Below, in pieces: positions 1 through 9,196 of a stretch of 64,000 nt of DNA. The notes beneath the pieces were generated by a model that was not told the origin of the DNA, searched no databases, and saw only the letters and a list, made by a program, of their open reading frames with translations. This DNA is from Deltaproteobacteria bacterium (GTDB lineage: Bacteria > Desulfobacterota > Desulfomonilia > UBA1062). Within the stretch, counting starts at the first letter, position 1, and each line of letters opens with the position of its first letter. Location: NCBI GenBank assembly GCA_018434685.1, contig JAHDOV010000009.1:1-64000 (forward strand). Direction: 5' to 3'. A program made the position numbers and the translations under genes.

Positions 1-935
<935 letters not shown>

Positions 936-940
936 GACCG

Positions 941-960
941 CGGGGGGCAACAGCCCCCCG
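941..960 (+). terminator. GC-rich hairpin after eno
   Basis: Perfect inverted repeat CGGGGGGC-AACA-GCCCCCCG six bases after the enolase stop. It has an 8-bp stem and a 4-base loop. It is followed by TTCCATT rather than a clean T-run, so it may be a weak terminator or a transcript-end stabiliser ahead of the next gene, which starts only about 14 bases later. Confidence 0.6.
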
Positions 961-973
961 TTCCATTAAAGCC

Positions 974-1951
974 TTGAAGAAGATCCTGCCGATCATCGTC
1001 ATCCTTATCCTTGTCCTGGGTGTCTCCCTGTGGCACAGGTCGCGCACCGAACTCCACTCCATGCAGCTCTTTCTCATGGACACCATCGTGGAAATACAGG
1101 CCCAGGGAGACCAGGTGCTAGCCCAGGCGGCCATGAAGGGGGCCTTCGAGGAGCTGGGGCGGGTCGATTCCACCTTCGGCTATCAGGATTCCCTGCTCAA
1201 GGAACTGAACTCATCGCACAGCATCGACAGCCGGGAGTTCTACGACCTGGTCCGCTTTTCCCTGACTGTTCACCGTGAATCGCTTGGGGCATTCTCACTT
1301 ACCCTGAGGCCCATCCTCGACGCGTGGGGGTTTTCCGGCACGCATCCCTACCGTGTCCCGACAGAGGAAGAGTTCGAACACTGGAGATCGCTCCCTTCCG
1401 ACTCGGACATCGTCCTGCTCGAGGACGGCCGGACCGTACAGACCAGGGAGGGATCCCTGATCGATCTCGGCGGGGTAGCCAAGGGCTATGCCGCGGACAA
1501 TGCAGCACGCGTCATGAGGGAAAAAGGAGTTGCCGCAGGGCTCATCAACGCCGGCGGAGACATCATGTCCTTTGGAGACCGCACCTGGCAGATCGGGATA
1601 AAACACCCGAGGGCCCCGGGGACGTTCGCCATCGTCCCGATCAGAGGCAGGGCCATTGCCACGTCAGGCGACTATGAACGGTTCTTCCTGCAGGACCACA
1701 GGCGCTACTGTCATATCCTGGACCCGGCAACCGGATGGCCCGCCCAGCGATACATGAGCACCACCATTGTTGCTGACAGCTGCGCACAGGCCGATGCCTG
1801 GGCCACCGCCCTGTTTGTCAACGGGCTCGAGTCCCTTCAGAGCGTCCTGAAGGACAAGGGCATGGAATGGATCGTGATCGATTTAAGCGGCACGGTTTCG
1901 GCCAGCAAAGGGTTAAGGGAGTACTGCCCTGATCGCATAGAGATCCAGTAA
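974..1951 (+). CDS. apbE: ApbE-family FAD:protein FMN transferase
   Basis: Transfers FMN from FAD onto a threonine of target flavoproteins such as Rnf or Nqr subunits, acting on the outer face of the inner membrane. With a TTG start at 974 the protein is 325 residues. It begins with a basic stretch and a single hydrophobic segment (about residues 4-19), fitting a membrane-anchored export signal. ApbE blocks present: MDTIVEI near residue 35, LRPILDAWGF, IDLGGVAKGYAAD, GLINAGGDI, ATSGDYERFF, HILDPATGWPA and DSCAQADAWATALFVNG. The start is uncertain: no ATG lies before the hydrophobic segment, no good ribosome site is visible, and the eno hairpin sits directly upstream. Starting later would delete the signal. 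Confidence 0.9.
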   Translation: MKKILPIIVILILVLGVSLWHRSRTELHSMQLFLMDTIVEIQAQGDQVLAQAAMKGAFEELGRVDSTFGYQDSLLKELNSSHSIDSREFYDLVRFSLTVHRESLGAFSLTLRPILDAWGFSGTHPYRVPTEEEFEHWRSLPSDSDIVLLEDGRTVQTREGSLIDLGGVAKGYAADNAARVMREKGVAAGLINAGGDIMSFGDRTWQIGIKHPRAPGTFAIVPIRGRAIATSGDYERFFLQDHRRYCHILDPATGWPAQRYMSTTIVADSCAQADAWATALFVNGLESLQSVLKDKGMEWIVIDLSGTVSASKGLREYCPDRIEIQ

Positions 1952-2043
1952 TCTTTCCTGGTCCGACGTTCAGGGCTGCAGGTCCTGCCTCAGTCCTGAA
2001 CGTTCACGATCCACCCGTGTTCTGGGGTCCGGATTCTCCGGTG

Positions 2044-2340
2044 TTATGAACCGCTCTCGTCTCCGATCCATTTCTGCAGGGTGTCGACGATCTTGCGTGC
2101 CTGGTCAGGACTGGATATGGTGAATTTGGACTGCTGCCGGTACTCGTTGTTCATCTTGCGGTATCTGCGTATGGAGTAGCGTTCAGGGCCATACTCCTCT
2201 TTCTTGGGATCCCACTGCTGGTACTTGAAGATAATCGTTGCCCATGCACCCTTTGAAAGGATCTCCTTGTCGAGTTCCTTTACGACAACGACGTCGTCTT
2301 CTTCATAATTAATCGTAATTTCATCAACATTCGATGCCAT
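2044..2340 (-). CDS. Small conserved-looking hypothetical protein
   Basis: 98 residues, acidic N-terminus (EEDDVVVVKELDKE) followed by an alternating beta-like region and a C-terminal helix (SSPDQARKIVDTLQKW). The start has a good ribosome site, GGGGAGG five bases before ATG. It sits 21 bases downstream of the HD-domain gene on the same strand, so the two are probably co-transcribed. The pattern of a Lys/Tyr/Trp-rich beta sheet followed by a helix recalls PC4/YdbC-type single-stranded nucleic-acid binders, but I do not recognise the family with confidence and assign no function. Confidence 0.8.
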   Translation of the reverse strand: MASNVDEITINYEEDDVVVVKELDKEILSKGAWATIIFKYQQWDPKKEEYGPERYSIRRYRKMNNEYRQQSKFTISSPDQARKIVDTLQKWIGDESGS

Positions 2341-2361
2341 TCCAACCTCCCCTTCTCTTAA

Positions 2362-3303
2362 TCAATCTTTATCTGCATGCAATGAAGAGAAAAAACAAGG
2401 TTTTTCTCGGACTGTTTCCTCCTCCCCTCTCACCTCACGGGTGAGCCCAGTACCGTGACATGTATCGGACAGTGTCATAAGGGTATGCCCCTGTTCGAGC
2501 AGGTGCGTGCTCATAGAGGACTCGAGCATGGAGAAGATATCCCTGACCTGCTGCGAGTCCGGCAGCGTTTCCCGGATCGATTCCAGATATCGTCGCTGCC
2601 GTACGCGGCGAAGCGCGGGGGCGAAATTGATATCGAAGATCCAGGCGCACTGGAGCATCTTGAAGTCGTTGAGCGTCTTGACTGCCCCATGTTCGACCAC
2701 CCGCCCGGACATGAGATCATCATAGACCGCCGGGGATATCTCCGGGACATCCGGAAGGTCGAGCTCGATGGCCCTGTTCCTGCTGTCTCCCTGGCGGGCA
2801 TAGTACGAGGTCAGGATATGCCAGATATCGAGCTTGTCGGCATCACGCAGCAGCCGGGCATAAAACAGGCAGGTGGGATGCTCCTGCTCGGGAAGACGGG
2901 CGCGGTTGTGGTAGGAGATGACCTTCATGGCAAGATCGCCGCTCTGTTCGTCCAGGAGTGCAAGCACTCCCTTGGCCTTAAGGATCGACACGCCGAGTTC
3001 GGCGTGGTTTACAGACCTGCTGTCCACGAAGGTCCGGTACCTGCGGAACTGTTCGAACCGCCCGACATCATGGAACAGGGCGGTCACCTCGGCCAGGAGC
3101 AGCTCGCCCCCCCGCAGTCCGAGCTCCCTGCCGACAGAGACGATCTCTTCGCAGACCCGCAGGGTGTGCTCGCGCTTGAGGGATATGTTCCTTGCCAGTT
3201 CCGGGTCGTCGCAGGCGAACGTTCCGACATAGTCCGCAAACCAGGCCTTGAGTTCATCGAGAACACATTGGTCCAGGGGGCATCCTTGGCTGTTCATCTC
3301 CAT
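2362..3303 (-). CDS. HD-domain phosphohydrolase
   Basis: 313 residues when started at the ATG at 3303, which has GGGAGGGG seven bases upstream; another ATG at 3309 lies too close to that site. HD-superfamily metal ligands are visible: a histidine in KREHTLRV (about H46), the HD pair in ALFHDVGRF (about 78-79), a histidine in ISYHN, and a later aspartate in LLRDADKLDIWH. Such proteins hydrolyse phosphate esters or nucleotides in the cytoplasm; the substrate here cannot be told. The C-terminal third has no recognised domain. It is divergent from the thiolase gene and upstream of the 98-residue gene on its own strand. Confidence 0.85.
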   Translation of the reverse strand: MEMNSQGCPLDQCVLDELKAWFADYVGTFACDDPELARNISLKREHTLRVCEEIVSVGRELGLRGGELLLAEVTALFHDVGRFEQFRRYRTFVDSRSVNHAELGVSILKAKGVLALLDEQSGDLAMKVISYHNRARLPEQEHPTCLFYARLLRDADKLDIWHILTSYYARQGDSRNRAIELDLPDVPEISPAVYDDLMSGRVVEHGAVKTLNDFKMLQCAWIFDINFAPALRRVRQRRYLESIRETLPDSQQVRDIFSMLESSMSTHLLEQGHTLMTLSDTCHGTGLTREVRGEEETVREKPCFFSSLHADKD

Positions 3304-3502
3304 GTACATCCCCTCCCATACCACCCCTACATGGCTCGAAGTCAAGCAAAGAGCATAACAAATGAATCTTCTTGATTTATTTCTTCCCATGTTTTATCCA
3401 GAAAACTTCCGGAGACATAGATTCCTCCACGGGATGTCCGGCTTTTTCTGGCGTTCGTGCAAGGGGATTTTTGGTAATCAGGCTTGATGCTAAGGAGGAG
3501 AC

Positions 3503-4681
3503 ATGAGAGAAGTCGTCATCACCAGTGCAGTTCGAACCCCGCTGGGAAATTTCAATGGAAGTCTGGCAAACATCGGTGCAACGAAGCTCGGCGCCATAGT
3601 CATCGAAGAGGCTATACGGCGCTCAGGTATCAACAAGAAAGATGTGAACGAGGCCATCATGGGGATCGTACTCCCGTGCGGCTATGGCCAGAATCCCGCG
3701 AAACAGGCCGCGGTCCAGGCGGACCTGCCCTGGGAGGTGGAGTGCTTCTCCGTCAACAAGGTCTGCGGGTCGTCGCTCAAAGCGGTCATGCTCGCTGCCC
3801 AGGCAATCGCAACCGGCGATGCGGATGTCGTGGTGGCCGGGGGCATGGAGAACATGAGCTCTGCCCCGTACTATCTCGAAAAAGCCCGTTTCGGCTACCG
3901 GATGGGCCCGGGACAGATCCAGGATCACATGGTTCACGACGGACTCTGGGATATCGTGAACGATTTCCACATGGGGATATCGAACGAGTTGTGCTCCGAA
4001 AAATACCAGGTATCACGGGAAGACCAGGACAGGTATGCGGCAGAGACCTATGGCAGGGCACTGCGGTCCATTCATGAAGGCAGGTTCGACGAAGAGATCG
4101 TCCCGGTGGCCGTTCCGCAGCGCAAGGGCGACCCGGTCATGTTCAGCCGCGATGAATGCCCGAGGGAGACCTCCTACGATCTCCTCTCGAGGATGCCGGC
4201 TGCCTTCAAGAAAGGCGGCCTCACCACGGCAGGGAATGCCTCGGTCATCTCCGACGGTGCGTCCGCGGTGGTGCTCATGGCCCGCGAAAAGGCCCTTGAA
4301 CTGGGCGCGCCCATCCTGGCGAGGGTCTGTGCCCAGGCCAGTGCCGGCCTCGACATGAAATACGTGCTGGTGGCGCCGATCCTTGCAATACCCAAGTGTC
4401 TGAGGAAAGAAGGCATCTCCATCGACGACGTTGAACTCTTCGAGATCAACGAGGCCTTCAGCGGTTCAACCGTGGCCATACTCAAAGAACTGAAGATCGA
4501 CCACTCAAGGGTCAACGTAAACGGCGGCAGCGTGGCGCTCGGACACCCGATCGGGGCCAGCGGCACACGGGTGCTCACCACACTGCTCTACGAGATGATC
4601 CGCAGGGACAACACGATCGGCTGTGCATCCCTGTGCCTGGGCGGCGGCGAGGCCGTGGCCCTGGTAGTCAGGAGAGACTGA
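3503..4681 (+). CDS. Thiolase (acetyl-CoA acetyltransferase)
   Basis: 392 residues, the usual thiolase length. It makes acetoacetyl-CoA from two acetyl-CoA or cleaves 3-ketoacyl-CoA. The nucleophile cysteine is C88 in NKVCGSSLKA, the histidine H348 in ALGHPIGASGTR, and the second cysteine C378 in LCLGGGEAVAL; NEAFSGS also fits, although the usual NEAFA has changed. The start ATG has AAGGAGG upstream. It is followed 64 bases later by a 3-hydroxyacyl-CoA dehydrogenase, so the pair provides two steps of beta-oxidation or of butyrate-type synthesis. No crotonase is present nearby. Confidence 0.95.
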   Translation: MREVVITSAVRTPLGNFNGSLANIGATKLGAIVIEEAIRRSGINKKDVNEAIMGIVLPCGYGQNPAKQAAVQADLPWEVECFSVNKVCGSSLKAVMLAAQAIATGDADVVVAGGMENMSSAPYYLEKARFGYRMGPGQIQDHMVHDGLWDIVNDFHMGISNELCSEKYQVSREDQDRYAAETYGRALRSIHEGRFDEEIVPVAVPQRKGDPVMFSRDECPRETSYDLLSRMPAAFKKGGLTTAGNASVISDGASAVVLMAREKALELGAPILARVCAQASAGLDMKYVLVAPILAIPKCLRKEGISIDDVELFEINEAFSGSTVAILKELKIDHSRVNVNGGSVALGHPIGASGTRVLTTLLYEMIRRDNTIGCASLCLGGGEAVALVVRRD

Positions 4682-4745
4682 TCCGTAACCGGGTCTTTTT
4701 AGCGACATGAATGCATGTTCATGAACATATGAAAAGGAGCAGACC

Positions 4746-5597
4746 ATGGAGATAAATACCTTTGGCGTAATCGGTGCGGGACAGATGGGGGCCGGAATTG
4801 CCCAGGTGGCGGCAGCCAGCGGCCTGGACGTGATCATGAACGACATCAACGACAAGTTCGTCCTCAGGGGGCTGCAGACGATTACCACAAACCTTTCCCG
4901 GTCGGTGGACAAGGGAAAGATCGCCACGGAGGAGAAAGACGCACTCCTCGAGCGCATCACGACCAGTGTGGACCTGAAGGATATGGCCCGGGCAGATTAC
5001 GTGGTCGAGGCAGCATCGGAGAATCAGGAGATCAAGTTCCGGATATTCCGCGACCTGGATTCGTTCTGCAAGCCCGGGGTAATCCTCGCCACGAACACCT
5101 CGTCCATTCCCATCGGCAGGGTCGCCGCCCAGACATCGAGGCCGGACAAGGTCATCGGCATGCACTTCATGAATCCGGTCCCGGTCATGAAACTGGTGGA
5201 GGTGATCAGGGGCATAGCGACCTCGGACGAGACCTTCCAGCTGACCTGGGATCTTTCCCTGAAATTCGGCAAGACCCCTGCCGTGGCAAACGACTATCCC
5301 GGGTTTATATCGAACCGCATCCTCATGCCCATGATCAACGAGGCCATCTACTGTATCTACCACGGCGTAGGAACCAAAGAGGACATCGATACGGTCATGA
5401 AACTGGGCATGAATCACCCCATGGGACCGCTGTCCCTGGCAGACCTCATCGGCCTCGACACCTGCCTGGCCATCATGGAGACCCTCTATGAAGGATTTTG
5501 CGATTCCAAGTACCGACCCTGCCCGCTGCTGCGCAAGTATGTCGAGGCCGGGTGGCTCGGACGCAAGACAGGCCGGGGCTTTTACAAATACGACTAG
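4746..5597 (+). CDS. hbd: 3-hydroxybutyryl-CoA dehydrogenase
   Basis: 283 residues, the typical size of the single-function NAD(P)-dependent enzyme that interconverts acetoacetyl-CoA and 3-hydroxybutyryl-CoA. The N-terminal Rossmann motif is GVIGAGQMGAGIAQVAA. The catalytic histidine lies in GMHFMNPVPVMKLVEV, and the C-terminal dimerisation domain contains NHPMGPLSLADLIGLD. AAGGAG stands upstream of the ATG. It is in line with the thiolase, so these act in sequence. The acyl-CoA dehydrogenase/Etf operon at 38-41 kb could supply or consume crotonyl-CoA-type intermediates. Confidence 0.95.
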   Translation: MEINTFGVIGAGQMGAGIAQVAAASGLDVIMNDINDKFVLRGLQTITTNLSRSVDKGKIATEEKDALLERITTSVDLKDMARADYVVEAASENQEIKFRIFRDLDSFCKPGVILATNTSSIPIGRVAAQTSRPDKVIGMHFMNPVPVMKLVEVIRGIATSDETFQLTWDLSLKFGKTPAVANDYPGFISNRILMPMINEAIYCIYHGVGTKEDIDTVMKLGMNHPMGPLSLADLIGLDTCLAIMETLYEGFCDSKYRPCPLLRKYVEAGWLGRKTGRGFYKYD

Positions 5598-5603
5598 CGG
5601 GGC

Positions 5604-5862
5604 TTACAAAGAGCAGGCCTCTGCATCGCCGACCTTGAACCGCTCCACATAGTGTGCCAGATCGCCTGCTTCTATGCTCAGATGATCCGATGTTCCGGCC
5701 AGTTCCTCTACGGTCGATGCATTCTGCCGGGTGGTGGAATCTATCTGCACGATGGCCCTGTTGAGCTCATCCACCCCGCCTGCCTGTTCTGAGGAGATCA
5801 TGGCGATCTCTTCCATGCCCTTAGACAGGTTCTCGACAGATGAAGTCGCAGATCTTCGGTGA
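5604..5862 (-). pseudogene. Remnant of a methyl-accepting chemotaxis protein (C-terminal tail only)
   Basis: About 83 residues match the end of the MCP cytoplasmic signalling domain: MEEIAMISSEQAGGVDELN, then AIVQIDSTTRQNASTVEELA and a closing helix. No sensor, membrane segments, HAMP or hairpin tip is present. The reading frame stays open upstream to about 6011, but the residues there (proline- and glutamine-rich) are unlike an MCP. I infer a truncated copy left by a rearrangement; its broken end lies about 30 bases from the stop of the neighbouring glycosyltransferase gene. Confidence 0.75.
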
Positions 5863-5893
5863 TGCCTCTCGATCTTTGGGAAAATTGTGGGAA

Positions 5894-7324
5894 TTATTGT
5901 TTCGGGGTCCTGTTTCTTGCAAGAATTTCTCTGAGCAGGGGCAGTCTCAGGATGTTGCGAATAAAAGGGGCGCACCGCTTTTTCAGGCCGGAAAGAATCA
6001 TAGCCAGCCATGCGCCCATACCGGTGTTCCGGGCTCGATAGAGCCCGGCAAGCTCAGCCGGGGGGACATCGAGTGCATACCCTGCCATGGCAAACTGGTT
6101 CAGGATCAAGGTTCTGAGCACCCCGACAGCCTGATAGCGCCGTGCCGAAGTTACCACGCTGGAGCCGAGCGTCACGATTCTTCCCGCGGTGCGCAGCCGT
6201 GAAAGAAACACGACATCCTCCAGGATAGGGATCTCGGGAAAACCGCCCATGCGTTTGAACGTGGCGGCACAAACGAAGAGGCCCTGATCGCCGTACGGCA
6301 TGCCGAGGCGTGACCTCAGGTTTGCACCGGCCGCTATGATGCGCATGGCTAGGGTCTGGCTGTCGAAGCACAGGCTGAACGCCCCTGCGGCAATGCCCGG
6401 GTCCTGGAGCGTCTCCCGGATCTCACGATCATATCCGGGCGGCACGACGGTGTCGGCATGGAGGAACAAGAGGTTCTCCCCTTTGGCATGCTCAGCCCCG
6501 AGATTCATCTGCACAGCCCTTGACCTGTTCCCTTCGATGACAAAAGCATTACAGCCGGAGGCAATCTCCACTGTGTTGTCGCAGCTTCCGCCGTCCACAA
6601 CCAGGACTTCCACCCTCCAGGCAGTCTGAAGCGATTCGATGGTTCGTACGATAGCCGCCCCTTCGTCGAGGGCGGGAATAATGACGGACAGTTCAGGAAG
6701 TGACCTGCTCTGTTTCATCTCCTCCCAGACCACAAGATCTTCGGGCATATCCACGTCGCTCAGCTCTTCCAGCAGTGCACTGCTCAGGCCATGGCTGCGT
6801 GCCGATGCCAGGGTGGTGCTGAGCGTCGACGAGTCGCTCCAGGGTATATCCCGGAACAGGCAGGGAACCGCCTCCTTCATGCCGACGAGATAATACCCCC
6901 CGTCACGGGCAGGTCCGAATACGCAGTCATGACGTTCCAACAGCCTAAAAGCCCTAAGTATCACAGTCCGGGTGATGCCGGGACAGTCGGTCCCGATGAG
7001 GATCACCCGGGAGAACCCCCTCTCGAAAGCCGACCGGAACGAGTTCAGCATACGCTCGCCCAGATCGTTACCGGACTGCTCCTTATAGGTGAGATCGCTG
7101 CCGAACATCCCGGCCATGCGATCCCTGCTGCCGCCGGAGAAGTGAATCTCGAAAAGAATGCCGTCTCTGCCTGCAAGGACCTGCGCCATGGCGAGCATGT
7201 GCTGCACCATCTCGGTGTGCAGCGAAGCAGCCCCTTGACTGCCGAGCTCCCCCTCGAGACGTGTCTTCACCGTGCCTGGACGGGGATACCTCGTGAAGAT
7301 GACGAGGAGGTCCTTGTCTCTCAT
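5894..7324 (-). CDS. Fused DUF2064 transferase and family-2 glycosyltransferase
   Basis: 476 residues with two domains usually made as separate proteins. Residues 1 to about 200 are DUF2064 (TIGR04282 type, nucleotidyl/glycosyl-transferase-like), shown by VIFTRYPRPGTVKTRL and LIGTDCPGIT. From about residue 210 comes a family-2 glycosyltransferase (TIGR04283 type) with SVIIPALDEGAAI, VVDGGSCDNT, the DxD-like LLFLHADTVVP and PYGDQGLFV. Both families were named from their association with radical-SAM/selenodomain (ArsS-type) loci. The product acts in the cytoplasm on nucleotide-activated substrates; acceptor and donor are unknown. The gene stands alone next to an MCP remnant, and no ArsS gene is in this window. 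Confidence 0.92.
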   Translation of the reverse strand: MRDKDLLVIFTRYPRPGTVKTRLEGELGSQGAASLHTEMVQHMLAMAQVLAGRDGILFEIHFSGGSRDRMAGMFGSDLTYKEQSGNDLGERMLNSFRSAFERGFSRVILIGTDCPGITRTVILRAFRLLERHDCVFGPARDGGYYLVGMKEAVPCLFRDIPWSDSSTLSTTLASARSHGLSSALLEELSDVDMPEDLVVWEEMKQSRSLPELSVIIPALDEGAAIVRTIESLQTAWRVEVLVVDGGSCDNTVEIASGCNAFVIEGNRSRAVQMNLGAEHAKGENLLFLHADTVVPPGYDREIRETLQDPGIAAGAFSLCFDSQTLAMRIIAAGANLRSRLGMPYGDQGLFVCAATFKRMGGFPEIPILEDVVFLSRLRTAGRIVTLGSSVVTSARRYQAVGVLRTLILNQFAMAGYALDVPPAELAGLYRARNTGMGAWLAMILSGLKKRCAPFIRNILRLPLLREILARNRTPKQ

Positions 7325-7398
7325 GGCAGGCTTCCTTCTCGCCGGCAGCCGGCCATCATATGGAGAACCAACGGCAACAGCAACGCACGCTCCGGTAT

Positions 7399-7842
7399 CT
7401 ACTCATAAAACAAGTTCCTGATCTTTTCCATTCTCCTGCGGTTCACGCCGAGGTCGGAATAGCCGAGCCTGGATGCCGATCTGAAGTGTATGACCTTGTG
7501 GTCGTCATCAAGGAGAAACTCCACATCGTCGACAAACCGAAACAGCGCAGAGGTGAATTCCACGTGGACATAGTCATTGTCGTTTACCGCCACCTTTGCC
7601 CTCTTAAACGAGGAGATTACGGCGAGCAGCTTCTCTCGTGCCGCGGCCTTTGCAGTGGTGTACCGCAAGGGCTCCATGGCATGTCTCTTGTCACTGCTGA
7701 AGGATGAAACACAGTTCGGCGAGTCAGGACACGGACAGAGCATGCCGTCCTGAACGCCCAGTGTGGAGGGCTTCGTGCCGGAACACCCAATCAGCAGCAG
7801 ACATGCGCCCATGATACAGCCGGTTCTCATATTCAGTCCCAC
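7399..7842 (-). CDS. DUF1499 family lipoprotein
   Basis: 147 residues from a GTG start with AAGGAGG seven bases before it. The N-terminus is a lipoprotein signal with lipobox LLIGC (Cys about 20), so the mature protein is probably membrane-anchored on the outside. DUF1499 features are PCPDSPNCVSSFSS, then VHVEFTSALFRFVDDVEF and the C-terminal VIHFRSASRLGYSDLGVNRR. Biochemical role of the family is unknown. It ends 75 bases before the start of the glycosyltransferase gene on the same strand, so they may share a transcript. Confidence 0.92.
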   Translation of the reverse strand: MGLNMRTGCIMGACLLLIGCSGTKPSTLGVQDGMLCPCPDSPNCVSSFSSDKRHAMEPLRYTTAKAAAREKLLAVISSFKRAKVAVNDNDYVHVEFTSALFRFVDDVEFLLDDDHKVIHFRSASRLGYSDLGVNRRRMEKIRNLFYE

Positions 7843-8038
7843 AAAAAAACCTCCTTATGTGTGTGCCCACAACAGAATCTGCAATCTGCTCTCTCTATCT
7901 GTAATAAACGCAAACACCTGCAGAGTCAAAGGGTGCACACATTACAGTATGGCGGCATGGCACGTGGGCAAGCCGGCGCAGCGGCATGAGTTGACATCAT
8001 TATTAAAATTTTGTGATTGTTCTGCCGAAAAGACCTGC

Positions 8039-9019
8039 ATGGATGTGTTCCGGCCCATTCCCATAGATGTCATACAGATTTACGAGGAATCAGCGGTGGA
8101 TCTGTTCATAAAGCAGGAGGACCGGCTGGTTCCCTTTCTCGAGAAGGGTGGCGTATTCACGAGGGATCATCTTGTCGATCTCAATCGTTTCGGCATCAAC
8201 AGGATTTACATACACGGCAAGGAGGCGCTGACCTTTGAAAAGTATGTCCATGCCTATTCGGACAGGATCCTCACCGACCCCAGCATCCCCTCGAAGGTCA
8301 AGGCGTCCACGTTCTATATCTCATCCATCCATGCACTCAGGAAGGCATTCGAAGACCCGAACTCTGAGAGGATCACGGATATAAAAAACACCCTCAAGCC
8401 CATGTTCAGGAACATCATGGAGAACAAGGTCCTCCTCGAAGACCTCTTCTCGCTCACGGAGCACGACTTCAACACCTATACGCACAGCGTGAACGTCGGC
8501 ATATACGCCACCTCGCTCGCGATCCACTTCTACAGAAACGACAGCTCGGTCAGCATGGAGCAGCTCCAGCGCCAGAGCTACGGATACTTTCTCCACGATA
8601 TCGGCAAATCCAGGGTGCCGCTCGGCATCCTCAGGAAGCGCGAAGCCTTGAGCGAGGAGGAATGGGCCGTCATGAAGAAGCATCCCGAATGGGGGTATAC
8701 GATCCTCATGGAAACCGGGCATCTCACGGACGAGGCGGCCTACATCTCGATGCAGCACCATGAGCGGCCGGATGGTTCGGGGTATCCCTTCGGCATGAAG
8801 GACATTCACCCGTGTGCCCGGATCTGCACCATTGCAGACATCTTCGATGCCCTGACATCCGAAAGGCCCTACAAGCCTGCCCTGAAGCCGTACGAGGCCC
8901 TCGGAATCATCAAGAAGGAGGCCGTCACCGACTTCGATCAGTACCTGCTGGCCGCCTTCATCAAAATGCTGGGGCCCCAGGAGGAGAACATTCAGCTGTC
9001 AAAGCCGGAGACTCTGTAG
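8039..9019 (+). CDS. HD-GYP domain cyclic-di-GMP phosphodiesterase-like protein
   Basis: 326 residues from the ATG at 8039. The N-terminal 100 or so residues form a domain often found before HD-GYP (FRPIPIDVIQIYEESAVDLF onwards). The HD-GYP domain follows, with YTHSVNVG, the HD pair H186/D187 in FLHDIGKSRVP, HPEWGYTIL, QHHERPDGSGYP (GYP about 248-250) and ADIFDALTSERPYKPAL. All hallmark residues for di-iron c-di-GMP hydrolysis are present, so it is probably active. The start is not certain because no good ribosome site is seen; the frame is open further upstream, where a TTGACA at 7991 could be a -35 box. Confidence 0.9.
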   Translation: MDVFRPIPIDVIQIYEESAVDLFIKQEDRLVPFLEKGGVFTRDHLVDLNRFGINRIYIHGKEALTFEKYVHAYSDRILTDPSIPSKVKASTFYISSIHALRKAFEDPNSERITDIKNTLKPMFRNIMENKVLLEDLFSLTEHDFNTYTHSVNVGIYATSLAIHFYRNDSSVSMEQLQRQSYGYFLHDIGKSRVPLGILRKREALSEEEWAVMKKHPEWGYTILMETGHLTDEAAYISMQHHERPDGSGYPFGMKDIHPCARICTIADIFDALTSERPYKPALKPYEALGIIKKEAVTDFDQYLLAAFIKMLGPQEENIQLSKPETL

Positions 9020-9196
9020 CGTTTACCGCTACGGGTTCATGTGAATAAAAACAAGCACAATTTTCATACAAACACTATCATCTCGTTTTCGATCGTGATA
9101 TACTGTTGTTATATTTATTATTTCCCAGGTTGTGTAAGTTGAAAAGAGCCTTGCCTGGTTCAAAATCATGTTCTTTTACCATGAGAGGATCTCGAT

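Noticed and set aside
7951-7980. Possible sigma-54 promoter (TGGCACGTGGGCAAGC) before the HD-GYP gene
   Set aside because: Spacing between the GG and GC elements is one base too long and the TTGC part is missing.
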